From positions 17,721,079 through 17,785,078 of the forward strand of contig OY759215.1 of assembly GCA_963662175.1 (NCBI GenBank): a DNA stretch of 64,000 nt, written 5' to 3'. This document shows, piece by piece, positions 11,624 to 22,146 of this stretch. The notes beneath the pieces are model-generated. The model searched no databases. It was not told the DNA's origin and worked only from the letters and a program-made list of their open reading frames with translations. Origin of the DNA: Aradus depressus (taxonomy: Eukaryota; Arthropoda; Insecta; Hemiptera; Aradidae). Numbering within the stretch: the stretch's first letter is position 1; every line of letters starts with the position of its first letter. The translations under genes were made by a program, and so were the position numbers.

Positions 11624-12726
11624 TGTAGTGTAATGGATTTGCGCGATCGGAATATATTCTTTAAGATTAATAAAAATATATAGGAAATATATATATATAT
11701 TATATTCGGAGTAGGTATCTCAAGGGGCTGAAAAGGATCAGGTATTAGGAGCTTATCCCATTTTGCCTCCGTCAGGAAAGAAGCTGACAAGATGCAATAA
11801 AAGAAGGCACCACCAGTTACCTGTATGGAGTATTCATATAGCCTTTTACAACCAAGCTTAACCCAGTTGACAGAACTATGAAGGATTAGAACTCCAAGCC
11901 TGTTGTTAGTGGCCCATAAAGCTATCTGGACTGCCAACGTAAAGATGACAAGGACAAATTGAAGGAGACACCGCGAAGTTCCCCTGAATGACAGAGGAGA
12001 AGGAAGAAGAAATATGGAGGGGGAACAGTTCGAGAGCATCGAAGAAGGGAGAGTGAAGACATCAGTTCCAAGTGAGGAGTTGAAGACCTCAGTTACAGTT
12101 GAGGTCTAGAGGTGGAAGTGGACACTTCACTTTTCTTGAGCAGTGGAAGTCTGGAGATTCATTCGTCAGTCGAGATCCACCAGTGGAAGTCTTCAGCTCC
12201 ATTCCAGATGAGCCTTTGAGATCCAGGAGTTGAGGAGGAGCCCAGCCGTCAGTCAGTCTTCCACTCTAAAGCCCTCGCAGATCTACCCAACATCCAATTA
12301 GTCTCTCCAGCCCCTGTCTCCAATTATCAAATTAAGGTTTAAATTTTATATTATAATTTTTATTTTACTTTTAAGTATTAATTTTTTAGTATTGTAAATA
12401 TATTCATCTTTAAATATGAGCTGCTAATTTTTCCATAGTTTGTTTCCCATGCCATCGCAAGTCAATATTGATTTAAGAATTTGGTTTTTCAAAACTCTTT
12501 TCGCTGACGAATCCTTCGCCTTTGGACTATAGAAATTCAATTTATATATTAAAATCAGTAAATTTAAATTATCGTTCTATTACACAATAGAGCTGACATC
12601 CTTTGGACATTTTAAATAAGTAAAGACAAAGCAGTTTTATAGAAAGTCTCCGCAATTTAGATTAAAGTAAATTCAAATATCACATTTTTTTATTAAAACC
12701 GCGACGCGCACCCCTAAAATATTACA
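11624..12726 (+). repeat. 3' LTR of the gag-only element
   Basis: 1103 bp, near-identical to 6764-7864, with TG...CA ends. It is followed directly by the AAAT target duplication. The (AT)n stretch is one dinucleotide longer than in the 5' LTR. Confidence 0.9.
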
Positions 12727-12730
12727 AAAT

Positions 12731-14008
12731 ATGTGTTCATTTTAATTTTTTTTGTTTCATTCACCCAGACGATATGCATGCTACTCCAGGGTGGTCAAAT
12801 ATAACTAACAAAGAGTTAATTATAAGTGATCCCCAACAACCATCTTGAAGCTATTCTGATACTGAGCAAGTGGAGGTTATTCAGGCAACATTTCATTTAA
12901 AGTCGCGGTATTTTTAATATTTAAGCTATTAGCTTTTGCTTGAAATTAATATATCAATTTTTTTTTTTTAAATAATCCACTAATAATCCATTTCACCAGT
13001 AGAAGAAGCGTTTCAATTGATTATAAGCCAAATCGACCAAGTGGAAGGGGAATAGACGAGAGGCTTAACACAAAAATCCTAATTGCTTCCAAATTAATGA
13101 ATTTATAGACACGAAATTTAGGATGAGGATTTAGGAGCCTCTTTGTAAGTCAACTTTTGAAATTGGCGCAAACGGTCGACTGGTTCTGAAGGGGGAACGA
13201 GAAGTTAATTGATTAACTCGTTCTGGGGAAAAACATTGCCGGTGATTCACCAACGAGTTTCTTCATATTTGGAATCTGGAGTTAGGAAAACATGAAATTC
13301 CGTTGAAAATTCCGCATCAAATTTTTGACTACTTACATAATTTACTCTGTACTTCGTATAGCTGGTAAAATCCCGATAAAAGGGATGAATATTTGAGATT
13401 GGTCTCATCCTTCATACAATTTCTTTCTTGTAGTGCTCTGTTTATTTCCAGTTGTTCCAGTGAGTTGAGTATTGTATCTTTGTCAGAAAAATGCAGGTAT
13501 TGTGTGCCTGTATTTCTATCAAAATAGTGTTTGTTTTCGTTGATGTGTGCGAAAGTTGATTTTACTGAGTCGTATGTTGTGTCTAGGGATACGAAGATAC
13601 TATTGATATCAATTGAGTATCGATACGCTTGCTTCGAGACCGAGTGAATGAAATTGTACTCAATAACCGCTTATCATATTTTACTAATATCAGTACTCTT
13701 CAAACGGTATCGGTAGATCAGTATCGAAAAGAAAAATACATTCCAGTCCAGAAAGAAGGCAATAGCCCTATTTTGTGCTGTATTTTTGCAATAAATATTA
13801 TTCTCATAAACACACACAGCATTACGGGGACGGACTCGCGGTCTAGCCCTACATCGAAGTCACGTCCGTGAAGAGCCAATGGGAAAACGGAACGGCAAAT
13901 CTGCTTTGTTTATATAGGCAACCTTTCTTAACTTTCCAGTTTCCTATTCTATAAATCTTGGTGCAGTGTACAGTGAGTGTGATGGCGCCCCCAAAATGTA
14001 AACTGTAG
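12731..14008. other. Intergenic, with one dispersed-repeat copy
   Basis: No gene recognised. About 13171-13275 matches 49703-49805: both contain TTAATTGATTAACTCGTTCTGGGG-like sequence followed by a GATTCACC block, so this is a dispersed family. An 80-aa open frame at 13629-13871 has no motif and no codon signal. Confidence 0.45.
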
Positions 14009-14242
14009 ACATTTTTCATCAAAATTGATTAATGTTCGGCGAAATGTAAACTGTGTAGCAAGACGTGAAAACTGGTGGAAATACGTAAAATCTTGAAAAG
14101 CATTAAAAAATTACCCATGAAGGATATGCTCTGGATCAAGATTTGCGGCAGTCAGCAGCAGGCAAGACACCGTGAGTAATTTTATCTATCTTTGAATTTT
14201 TACACATGAATACATTTTTCATCAAAATTGATTAATGTTCGG
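14009..14242 (+). repeat. About 203-bp tandem repeat unit, left of the BEL insertion
   Basis: The unit starts ACATTTTTCATCAAAATTGA (14009), runs through GTTCGGCGAAATGTAAACTG and ends near TTTGAATTTTTACACATGA. The next unit begins at 14212, giving a period of 203 bp, and is cut at 14242 by the BEL element. Further units lie at 19046-19435. Confidence 0.85.
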
Positions 14243-14766
14243 TGTTAAGACCGAAAAGTGAAATAAACTTTATAAAGACTATGGGGTATATGTGGAGGGG
14301 GTGACGCCATGTGTAAAGTGCATGTACTTTGTATAGTGGCCACTAGAGGTCACGGTGGCCATTGTTGTTCAGTTAACCTGACGAGTCAAGTGCAGTTTGG
14401 CTGTCTGTAGAGAGGTGCCCTCAACCCTTTGCTGCACAACTCACCACCACCTCGACCAGTGCCTGCCCTCAGCCCTTGCTGCAGGTATTGGTCAAGAAGC
14501 CCCAGAAGACGGACCCTCAACCCAGACGCATTGTGACGAGGCAGCTCCTTGGCGTCTCCACGCGACCGCTCACCTACCCCGGACATTTTAGTATCATTTA
14601 TTTAATCATTTCTTAAATTTAATTAATTGTTTCGTTTTGTTTCCATTTGTTTAGTATTTTTTTTTCATTATTATAATTTGTTTCGTTAACCTATATACAG
14701 TCCACTTTATTTTGTTTTCAATTACCTTCTATCAATTATATTATTTATTTGCTCTAGGTATTAACA
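14243..14766 (+). repeat. 5' LTR of the BEL/Pao element
   Basis: 524 bp with TG...CA ends. It differs from the 3' LTR at about five substitutions and in the length of a T-run. Short antisense open frames inside both LTRs are not genes. Confidence 0.92.
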
Positions 14767-14969
14767 TATGGTACCTCCGAGCCGGATGGCAATTGGCTTA
14801 TTTGTAATAATTAATATTAGCTTAGTGATTTGGCCGGCCGTGTTCAATATAGTACTAATTAATTTATAACCCGTCTTAAATCCCTTGTTTTCTTCCTTGT
14901 GTTTTTTTTTTTTTCTAATTGATTTTTTTTAACCTCTTTTTGTCTAGATAATATATACATTTTTTGATC

Positions 14970-17900
14970 ATGCCGCCGAAATTAAAGACAGGTAACGAAT
15001 CTGTTTTAGCGGAACTTATTGACGAATTAGAGGACATGAATAGTGATATTATGCAGACTAAAAAATTAGGACAAGCAGTCGCCACCGACAAATCTCAATT
15101 AAAAATATTTAAAGCTCGCCTATCTAGAATTGATTCCACTTTTGAGAAATTTAATTCAAAATGTTCTGAGGCAAAGCGAATTGCAAATTCTTTGAGCAAA
15201 AGTGAGGAATTACAATTAATATCGCAATTACGGAATGTGACCCGAGACTATTATTATGAGGCGTTATCGTTTGATATTGAGCCAGGTGATACGTCTTTGG
15301 GTCAGTCTGTCAGTTCGGGGGTTGGGAGGACCCAGGGTCCTAGATGCAAGTTACCCACCATACAGTTACCCATCTTTCAAGGGGACTTAGCCACCTGGGC
15401 TTCATTTAGAGACACTTATATCTCCTTAATCCACTGCAATAATGAAATATCAGATGTAGAAAAGTTTCACTATCTTAAAACATCGTTAAAGGGGGTAGCT
15501 TTACAAACTATCTCATCCATCCATATAACATCTCAATATTATTCTCAGGCGTGGCAAACTGTCATGCAGAAGTATGATAACAAACGACTGCAGGCTACCC
15601 ACTTTCTTACAAATATCTCTAACTTTAAGACTTCATCCAAATCCAATTTATCGTATTTAGAACAATTCTCAAATGTTGTTTTGGAAAGCGCACAAGCGTT
15701 TCAAGCGTTGAAACTTGAAGACGAGTCAGGTTTTATCATTTTAACGTATGTCCTGACATTATTAGATCAAAAAACTAGGGAAAAATTTGAAACTGAACAT
15801 AATAAAATCGATTTACCCACTTTGCAAAATTTAATCGATTTTGTCCATCGACAAAGTGTATTTCTTCAGTCGGAGAATCTAACGTCGGGCTCGCCCTCTG
15901 CTTTCGCTCCTCCTTGCAAGTCCAACGAGAGTCGTAAACAAATTTTCATGTCGACTGATGCCTCTGAGAGGCTCCAGTCTCCTTGTTCTTTGTGCAATGA
16001 AAAACATCGTTTGTACAGATGTAATACATTTTTATCCATGAGCCCATCTGAAAGATTTGCTCAAGTAAAACGTTTAAGGCTTTGTTTTAATTGTCTTTCC
16101 CCCCACCATAACAGATCTAAGTGTTCATCGTCTGGGTGTCGGAAATGTAACCATCCACATCACTTTTTGCTTCACTTTCTTACAAAGGACACCTCTGTCA
16201 CTAGAGATAAACCTGATCCTCAAATAATCCCGCCGGCTAAACAAGATCCCTCAGCTAAAGGCGCAATTTTATCCTCATCGGTGCGGGGCGAACCTTGTGT
16301 CCTTTTAGGTACCGCTGAGGCTAAAATCAAAGATTCGAATGGATATTTTCAAAGAATTCGAATGGTAATAGATAGTGGGGCACAACGGTCTTTTATAACT
16401 ACGGCATGTGCCAAGAGGCTTGGCCTAAAACAGTACGTTAACTCGCAGATGTTGTGCGGATTCACCGATAGCCCGATCCGAGGTGGGAAATTTCAGGTGA
16501 ATTGTTTATTGGCCCCAAAAACCTCTTTTCAGCCCCAACTTGAAACCAAAGCTATAGTTATCCCTCAAATTACTTCAAAAATGCCCATGTCTCCTATACC
16601 TCGAGAGGTTCTGCATTACTTTGAAAATTATTTCCTTGCGGATTCATCTTTTGGGGACCCGGCTTCTATTGATTTTCTGCTAGGAGCCGATTTGTTCAGT
16701 GAGATTTTCGTAGGAGAATCCTTATCTACTCCTGTCGGTTATCCCAATGCTCTCAAAACGATCTTTGGTTGGGTTGTGGTAGGCCCTATGGATAACCCCT
16801 TCACTACCACCGGTAAGGCGGCAACGTTAATGGTAGTTAACCAAACCCCCACTCTAGACGCTGAGATAGAAACATTTCGGGAAGTTAAGAATTTTTCCGG
16901 AGTTCAGGTCACTAATCCGGACGAAGTTCAATGTCAGGAACATTTCGTCCAAACCCATAGTTGTGATCAAACGGATCGCTATGTCGTGCGTTTACCTTTT
17001 AAAAATTTAGATAACATAACTTTGGGAAATTCTTATCATACCGCACTACATCGATTTCAAAATTTAGAATACCATTTAAACAAGAATCCTAATCTTAAAC
17101 TTGCGTATTCACAAGTATTCAAAAATTATCTTGAACTTAATTACATGTCCCCTGCGACCAGCCCAGATAAATATTTCCTTCCTCGCCATTGTGTTTTAAA
17201 GGATATCACATCAACTAGTTTACGTGTAGTATTTGATTCTTCCGCGCCTACTATATCTGGATCTTTAAACGATAAACTTCACGTAGGCCCAAAATTAAAT
17301 TCAGACATTCGTGATATCATTCTCCATTTTAGTAAGTATCCCATCGCTCTGACAACCGATATTTGTCAGATGTATTTGCGAATTGTGGTTCACCCAGAGA
17401 ACAGTACATATCAACATGCATTATACCGTTTTAAGTCTATTAAATCAGTGCAAGAGTTTGAACTCAGCCGAGTAACTTTATTCCCATTTATTGACTTAGT
17501 GGGTATCCTCAGGGTGGGCGGTCGCCATTCTATTTCGATGCCCTCCAAGGCACATTTAGTAAATTTATTAATAGATCATTACCACCTATCTTACCTTCTT
17601 GCCGGCCCGCAGATGTTATATTCTTTGTTGCAACGGCAATATTGGATCATGTCGGGACGTCGTGTTATACGTTCCCGAATTCATATATGCATAAAGTTTT
17701 GGAAATTTCGTGCTACGACAGCCACAGTCCTCATGGGAGATCTTCCGGCTTCCAGGTTTGAGCCGGTAAGAGCTATAATTAATGTGGGGGTAGATTTTGG
17801 AGGCCCTTTTTTAATTAAATCATCCACACTTCGAAAGGCCAGCATAGTTGAAGCTTATCTTTCCTTGTTTGTGTGCATGAGCACCAAGGCGGTGCATCTT

Positions 17901-18203
17901 GAGCTTGTGTCCCAACATTCCACCGAAGCGTTTTTGTCGTGTTTGGATAGATTTGTCGGCCGCCGAGGACTGCCATCCCAAATCTTTTCAGACAATGGTA
18001 GCAATTTTGTGGGCGCAGATCGACACTTACGAGATGTGTATAAATGGTTACATGAAAGTAGAACCCAAAATGCTATTAGCAGTCATTTGAACTCGAAAGG
18101 CGTTCAATGGGAATTTATACCTCCGGCAGCCCCACATTTCGGAGGAATATGGGAGGCCGGGGTAAAGGCGTGGGGTAAAGAGCGTCCAGGATGTTTGGAA
18201 TAG
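14970..18203 (+). pseudogene. BEL/Pao Gag-Pol with in-frame deletion of the RT core and RNase H
   Basis: The first ATG is 14970 (MPPKLKTG); the frame is 1077 aa, far below the roughly 1700 aa usual for BEL Gag-Pol. In order: a gag domain of the DUF1759 type (residues about 127-300, LPTIQLPIFQGDLATWASFR); zinc knuckles (about 338 CSLCNEKHRLYRC and 372 CFNCLSPHHNRSKC); an aspartic protease (about 466 IDSGAQRSF); and the RT start (about 737-830, TTDICQMYLRI). Near residue 825-838 the text jumps in frame to the integrase zinc region, so the RT YVDD block and RNase H are gone. Integrase D-D-E residues remain (VDFGGPF, SDNGSNF, WEAG), but the second zinc cysteine reads CIKF, and the C-terminus is cut after WEAGVKA. 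Confidence 0.9.
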
Positions 18204-18450
18204 GTGGCGACACGAGTATCTAAATTGTCTTCAACAACGTGTTAAGTGGCATGCTAAAACTAGAAATTTAAAAATTAATGATTTGGTTTTATTACGGGAA
18301 CCACATTGTCCGCCGCTTGTTGGCGGGTAACGCATACATACCCTGCAAAGGACGGGATCGTCAGGTTTGTTAAAGTAAAAACACCCAAAGGTGAATACGT
18401 CCGGCCAATCACTCAGCTAGTGCTACTGCCTATTACCTCTGATTAATGTA
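18204..18450 (+). pseudogene. Detached C-terminal tail of the BEL integrase
   Basis: Immediately after the Gag-Pol stop, other frames read WRHEYLNCLQQRVKWHAK, NLKINDLVLL and VRFVKVKTPKGEYVRP. This is the conserved BEL/Pao integrase tail (EYL-x-LQ-x-R-x-KW; D-LVLL; V-T-G-xxx-RP). The gap from WEAGVKA to WRHEYL shows a deletion of the helix-rich integrase end plus a frameshift. The text ends with a stop shortly before the polypurine tract. Confidence 0.75.
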
Positions 18451-18523
18451 TTTTAGTTTTGCATTGTATAACTTCTTAACTTTTTAGAATATTAAAAATT
18501 TTTGTAAATTTTGGTGGGCGGTT

Positions 18524-19045
18524 TGTTAAGACCGAAAAGTGAAATAAACTTTATAAAGACTATGGGGTATATGTGGAGGGGGTGACGCCATGTGTAAAGT
18601 GCATGTACTTTATATAGTGGCCACTAGAGGTCACGGTGGCCATTGTTGTTCAGTTAACCTGACGAGTCAAGTACAGTCTGGCTGTCTGTAGAGAGGTGCC
18701 CTCAACCCTTTGCTGCACAACTCACCACCACCTCGACCAGTGCCTGCCCTCAGCCCTTGCTGCAGGTATTGGTCAAGAAGCCCCAGAAGACGGACCCTCA
18801 ACCCAGACGCATTGTGACGAGGCAGCTCCTTGGCGTCTCCACGCGACCGCTCACCTACCCCAGACATTTTAGTATCATTTATTTTATCATTTCTTAAATT
18901 TAATTAATTGTTTCGTTTTGTTTCCATTTGTTTAGTATTTTTTTCATTATTATAATTTGTTTCGTTAACCTATATACAGTCCACTTTATTTTGTTTTCAA
19001 TTACCTTCTATCAATTATATTATTTATTTGCTCTAGGTATTAACA
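18524..19045 (+). repeat. 3' LTR of the BEL/Pao element
   Basis: 522 bp, about 99% identical to the 5' LTR by eye. It is followed by the second GTTCGG. Confidence 0.92.
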
Positions 19046-19435
19046 GTTCGGCGAAATGTAAACTGTGTAGCAAGACGTGAAAACTGGTGAAAATACGTCA
19101 AATCTTGAAAAGCATTAAAAAATTACCCATGAAGGATATGCTCTAGATCAAGAGTTGCGGCAGTCAGCAGCAGGCAAGACCCCGTGAGTAATTTTATCTA
19201 TCTTTGAATTTTTACACATAAAGACATTTTTCATTTTAGACATTTTTCATCAAAATTGATTAATGTTCGGCGAAATGTAAACTGTGTAGCAAGACGTGAA
19301 AACTGGTGGAAATACGTCAAATCTTGAAAAGCATTAAAAAATTACCCATGAAGGATATGCTCTAGATCAAGATTTGCGGCAGTCAGCAGCAGGCAAGACC
19401 CCGTGAGTAATTTTATCTATCTTTGAATTTTTACT
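19046..19435 (+). repeat. About 203-bp tandem repeat units, right of the BEL insertion
   Basis: 19046-19223 continues the unit interrupted at 14242. A short stutter (ACATTTTTCATTTTAG) follows, then a further unit at 19240-19435 with the uninterrupted sequence AATGTTCGGCGAAATG. That uninterrupted sequence is the empty site of the BEL insertion. Units are near-identical apart from single-base changes. Confidence 0.85.
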
Positions 19436-19469
19436 GAAATTTCGCGAAAAAAGCAAAGTATACCTAATC

Positions 19470-20433
19470 TAACTCACATTAGTGTGTCCTGAGCTTTTTT
19501 GATAAATGTGTTTCAAATCTAGAGAACCCACCAAGAAAGTGTGCATTGATGATGATACCGATGGCGATGAGCCGGCTCAAAATGATAATAGCAACAACAA
19601 GATTGAAGATAATATCACCGGTTTTGATGATATTAAAGAATACAAAATTAATGTCGCAGTAACTCCAAGATGAGTCCGTTGGAGATGAGGATGACCCAGT
19701 TCCCAGTAACTCCAAGATGAGTCCGTTGAAGATGACGATGACACAGTCCCTAGTAACTCCAAGATGAGTCCGTTGGAGATGACGATGACCCACTCCCTAA
19801 TAACTCCAAGATGAGTCCGTTGGAGATGAGGATGAACCAGTCCCTAGTAACTCCAAGATGAGTCCGTTGGAGATGAGGATGACCCAGTCTTTAGTAACTC
19901 CAAGATGAGTCCGTTGGAGATGAGGATGAACCAGTCCCTAGTAACTCCAAGATGAGTCCGTTGGAGATGAGGATGACCCAGTCTTTAGTAACTCCAAGAT
20001 GAGTCCGTTGGAGATGAGGATGAGTCAGTCCCTAGTAACTCCAAGTCCAAGCAGGTAAATCTCCATTTTACGGGTGAAAATATTGCTAAGTGGTTGTAGA
20101 ACACGCTCGAAGAATGGCAAATTGATAATGCCAAAGTTGACAATGGGACGAACATTTTCAAAGCAGCAGGTCTTCAATTTCCCAGACGAAATTTACATTG
20201 TTTTGCTCATGCACTCAATTTTACTGGCGATGAGTGTACTGCAAGACAATCAAGTACAAACTATCATGTCAAAAATACGAGAAATCGTCAAGTGGGTGAA
20301 GAAAAGTGTAAAAAGTTCGGACGAACTTCGAAACAAACAACAGAAAGACGGACTTGGAATGAAAAAAGTTATACTTGACATAAGAAGGCTGATGAGGGAG
20401 TTGGATACTTCCGAAATCGAAAAAAATAAATAA
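19470..20433 (+). pseudogene. hAT-type transposase remnant
   Basis: After an acidic stretch (about 19536-19660, DDDTDGDEPAQNDN) and the 47-bp repeats, the frame leaving the last repeat runs into FTGENIAKWL, then NGTNIFKAAG and LHCFAHALNF. This is the hAT transposase block with the CxxH-type motif 'CFAHTLNL'. A frameshift near 20220 leads to DNQVQTIMSKIREIVKWVKK and SSDELRNKQQ, the next hAT segment, ending near 20420 before the usual RWNST motif. A stop (WL*N) near 20098 and the frameshift make it a pseudogene. hAT transposases cut and paste DNA with 8-bp duplications; no terminal repeats were found here. Confidence 0.65.
19658..20050 (+). repeat. 47-bp minisatellite (eight full units plus a partial)
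   Basis: Units start AGTAACTCCAAGATGAGTCC at 19658, 19705, 19752, 19799, 19846, 19893, 19940 and 19987, with a partial at 20034. The spacing is exactly 47 bp and the units are very uniform, so the expansion is recent. The last unit reads DESVGDEDESVPSNSK in the same frame as the hAT sequence downstream. Because 47 is not a multiple of three, the array cannot be one continuous coding repeat. Confidence 0.95.
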
Positions 20434-20541
20434 AAATTGAGAAAACTATTGTTTTTTTTACGACTTATCTTTTCAATAATGTGTCTATTGTACCCGTTTT
20501 CTTTAGCTATGCTATTAATGACGCCTATAGGAGAGATAGAT

Positions 20542-20835
20542 AGTCTAAAACCTGGGCCGGGTCAGCCGACACTAGGATTTGTTGGCTACAACCTCCAAAA
20601 TGGGGCACTGGGCATCAAGACAGGGACACTGTCGAGGTGCAACCCCTGGCTAGGAACTTGCCTTCGGATAGTGGACGCATCAGAGCTCAGCAGGCCGGTG
20701 AGGGCAAGGGTATGGATACCGGGTCCTGTACAGGAACCGGCCACCGTGCTTCACCGCCTCGAGGTCCAGAACGGCGATCTCTTTACCTCCGGATGGTCAG
20801 AGCCATTGCTGACTAAAAAGGTCAGCATTTGGTAA
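20542..20835 (+). pseudogene. LOA-clade LINE ORF1, C-terminal fragment
   Basis: The frame reads LKPGPGQPTLGFVGYNLQNG, then ARVWIPGPVQEPATVLHRLE and VQNGDLFTSGW. This resembles the C-terminal domain of LOA-clade ORF1 ('RVWxPGP...VLxRLxxQNPGLxTxxW'). It sits just upstream of the LOA-type endonuclease at 21000, as expected for ORF1. The open frame extends upstream to 20437, but that part (hydrophobic MRKLLFFLRL) does not look like LOA and may be junction sequence with the hAT remnant. Confidence 0.55.
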
Positions 20836-20999
20836 TTGTCATGGGCGAGCCGTCATGGTTGGATCTATCGAGATTCCAGTTTCGCTCATCGCTTGGCCAA
20901 CACCGGGTGACATTTGTCCGCCTGGGAAGGAAGGAACCGGAGAGGAGGGAAAAGGACCAGTAGAAGGGTAACGGTCCACCCTGTTAGAAGTTAGAAGTA

Positions 21000-21581
21000 T
21001 GATCAGGGTCCTCCAAATTAATCTCCGCCACTGCAGGGCAGCAACCACTGCCCTATGAATGTATGTGGTGAACAAAAATATTTATATTGTACTAATTTAA
21101 GAACTTTTTGTTTACAAGGGGGAATTAGGGGGCTGGGAGGACTTGGGGCGTTCACGATCTGTGGCAACGACCAAAATCCACCTAGAACTTGCATTTTAGC
21201 AAGAAGACACATAAAGCTTATGCCACTTCGGGATTCTGTTCCAGAGACCTAGTGGCGGTCAAGCTGACCTGTACCTGGGACGGTACCACAAACGAGCTTG
21301 TTATAGCCTCTGTATGTTCCGTACGACCAAGCTGGGGACCCACCATCTAATCAGATGAGAAACCTTGTGACCTTCTGCGAGAGACAACAATCGCATGTGA
21401 TACTCGCCTGTGATGCTAATGCAAACCATATTTTGTGGGGTAGCAGCAACATTAACAAAAGGGGCGAGGCACTCCTAGATTTTATTGCTTCAACAAATCG
21501 AGAAATAATGAATCGCGGTAACGAACTCACCTTTGTGACACAAAATAGGAGGTTATCGTCATCACACTGGACTCATACTAT
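21000..21581 (+). pseudogene. LOA-clade LINE ORF2, piece 1 of 4 (endonuclease N-terminal part)
   Basis: Starts MIRVLQINLRHCRAATTAL (near 20998), the typical LOA ORF2 start. A small deletion and foreign bases follow, then GGIRGLGGLG (near 21118), SRDLVAV-like sequence, and ILACDANANHILWGSSN with RGEALLDFIASTN and ELTFVTQNRR. These are the LOA AP-endonuclease core; D and N of CDANANH are catalytic. It is cut at 21581 by the 15.9-kb element and resumes at 37506. Several frame breaks are present. Confidence 0.8.
21576..21581. repeat. Target-site duplication TACTAT, left
   Basis: TACTAT directly abuts the left inverted repeat. The identical TACTAT at 37500-37505 abuts the right one. Removing the element and one copy restores a continuous LOA endonuclease reading frame across the junction, which fixes both boundaries. 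Confidence 0.92.
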
Positions 21582-21732
21582 AGTAGAAGGGAAATGGGGA
21601 TTCTGGACCAGTTGCTCCTCATGACCTTTGACCCCACGGGGTCACGTGACCCATCACCCCCCCCCCGCCTCCGCCACTCCCCCCACCCTTCCCAGCTCCG
21701 AATCACCCTCCATCGTACATCCCCAGCTGAAT

Positions 21733-21930
21733 GTTTCCGCTCTCCCTCTAAACTCGATAAGTTTCCGCTCTCCCTCTAAACCTCAATAAGTTTCCACTCT
21801 CCCTCTAAACTTCAATAAGTTTCCCCTCTCCATCTAAACCTCATTAAGTTTCCGCTCTCCCTCTAAACCTAGATAAGTTTCTGCTCTCCCTCTAAACCTC
21901 AATATGTTTCCGCTCTCCCTCTAAACCCTA
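21733..21930 (+). repeat. 29-bp subterminal tandem repeats (left)
   Basis: Seven units with core GTTTCCGCTCTCCCTCTAAA start at 21733, 21761, 21790, 21819, 21848, 21877 and 21906. The right inverted repeat has the same seven in reverse (about 37150-37350). Repeated subterminal motifs often serve as transposase-binding sites; that role is inferred. Confidence 0.9.
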
Positions 21931-22080
21931 CTTTAAATTTTTAACCCACCCCTCGCCTGTGCCCCTAAATTTTTTTTTAATTAGCCCACTAGCGCTCCCA
22001 AGCGTCTAGAAATCAAATTATTATTGATATTAAATCAATTAGGGTGACTTCTTAAGAAAACAAAAAAAAAAAAAACATTC

Positions 22081-22146
22081 CTAACGGGATTCGAACTCAC
22101 CACCTTCCGTATATGTGTCTGGCTTGCTAGCCCCTCGTCTATCGTG
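22081..22146 (-). other. tRNA-like segment (box B) in the left inverted repeat
   Basis: On the minus strand it reads GATAGACGAGGGGCTAGC, then GTGAGTTCGAATCCCGTTAG. GAGTTCGAATCCC matches the RNA polymerase III box B/T-arm consensus, and TAGACGAGGGG is a weak box A. It is probably a tRNA pseudogene or SINE head captured by the inverted repeat. The right copy (about 36933-36998, plus strand) has one change in box B (TTCAAATCC). Confidence 0.5.

Larger units (their letters stand above)
6764..12726 (+). mobile_element. Non-autonomous LTR retrotransposon (gag-like ORF only), 5963 bp
   Basis: Two directly repeated LTRs (6764-7864 and 11624-12726) both begin TGTAGTG and end ATTACA. They are flanked by the 4-bp duplication AAAT (6760-6763 and 12727-12730). 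A purine-rich tract (AAGAAGAGGG, 11611-11620) lies just before the 3' LTR. About ten differences over 1.1 kb were counted by eye, so the insertion is fairly recent. The 3.76-kb interior has one long ORF and no protease, RT, RNase H or integrase motif in any frame. It must therefore have moved using enzymes from a relative. A 4-bp duplication fits Ty3/gypsy integration, but the superfamily is inferred. Confidence 0.85.
14243..19045 (+). mobile_element. BEL/Pao LTR retrotransposon, internally deleted, 4803 bp
   Basis: LTRs at 14243-14766 and 18524-19045 start TGTTAAGACC and end ATTAACA. They are flanked by the 6-bp repeat GTTCGG (14237-14242 and 19046-19051). Two bases after the 5' LTR the sequence TGGTACCTCCGAGCC could be a primer-binding site (tRNA not identified). 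GGTGGGCGG before the 3' LTR is the likely polypurine tract. The LTRs differ at about six sites. The coding region has BEL/Pao order (gag, zinc knuckles, protease, RT, integrase) with deletions in RT/RNase H and in the integrase tail. Such a young yet defective copy was probably mobilised by an intact relative. Confidence 0.92.

Noticed and set aside
14386..14586. 66-aa antisense frame, repeated at 18667-18867
   Set aside because: Shadow within the BEL LTRs, repeated only because the LTRs are near-identical.
19479..19793. 104-aa minus-strand frame with repeated ELLGT segments
   Set aside because: Antisense translation of the 47-bp minisatellite.
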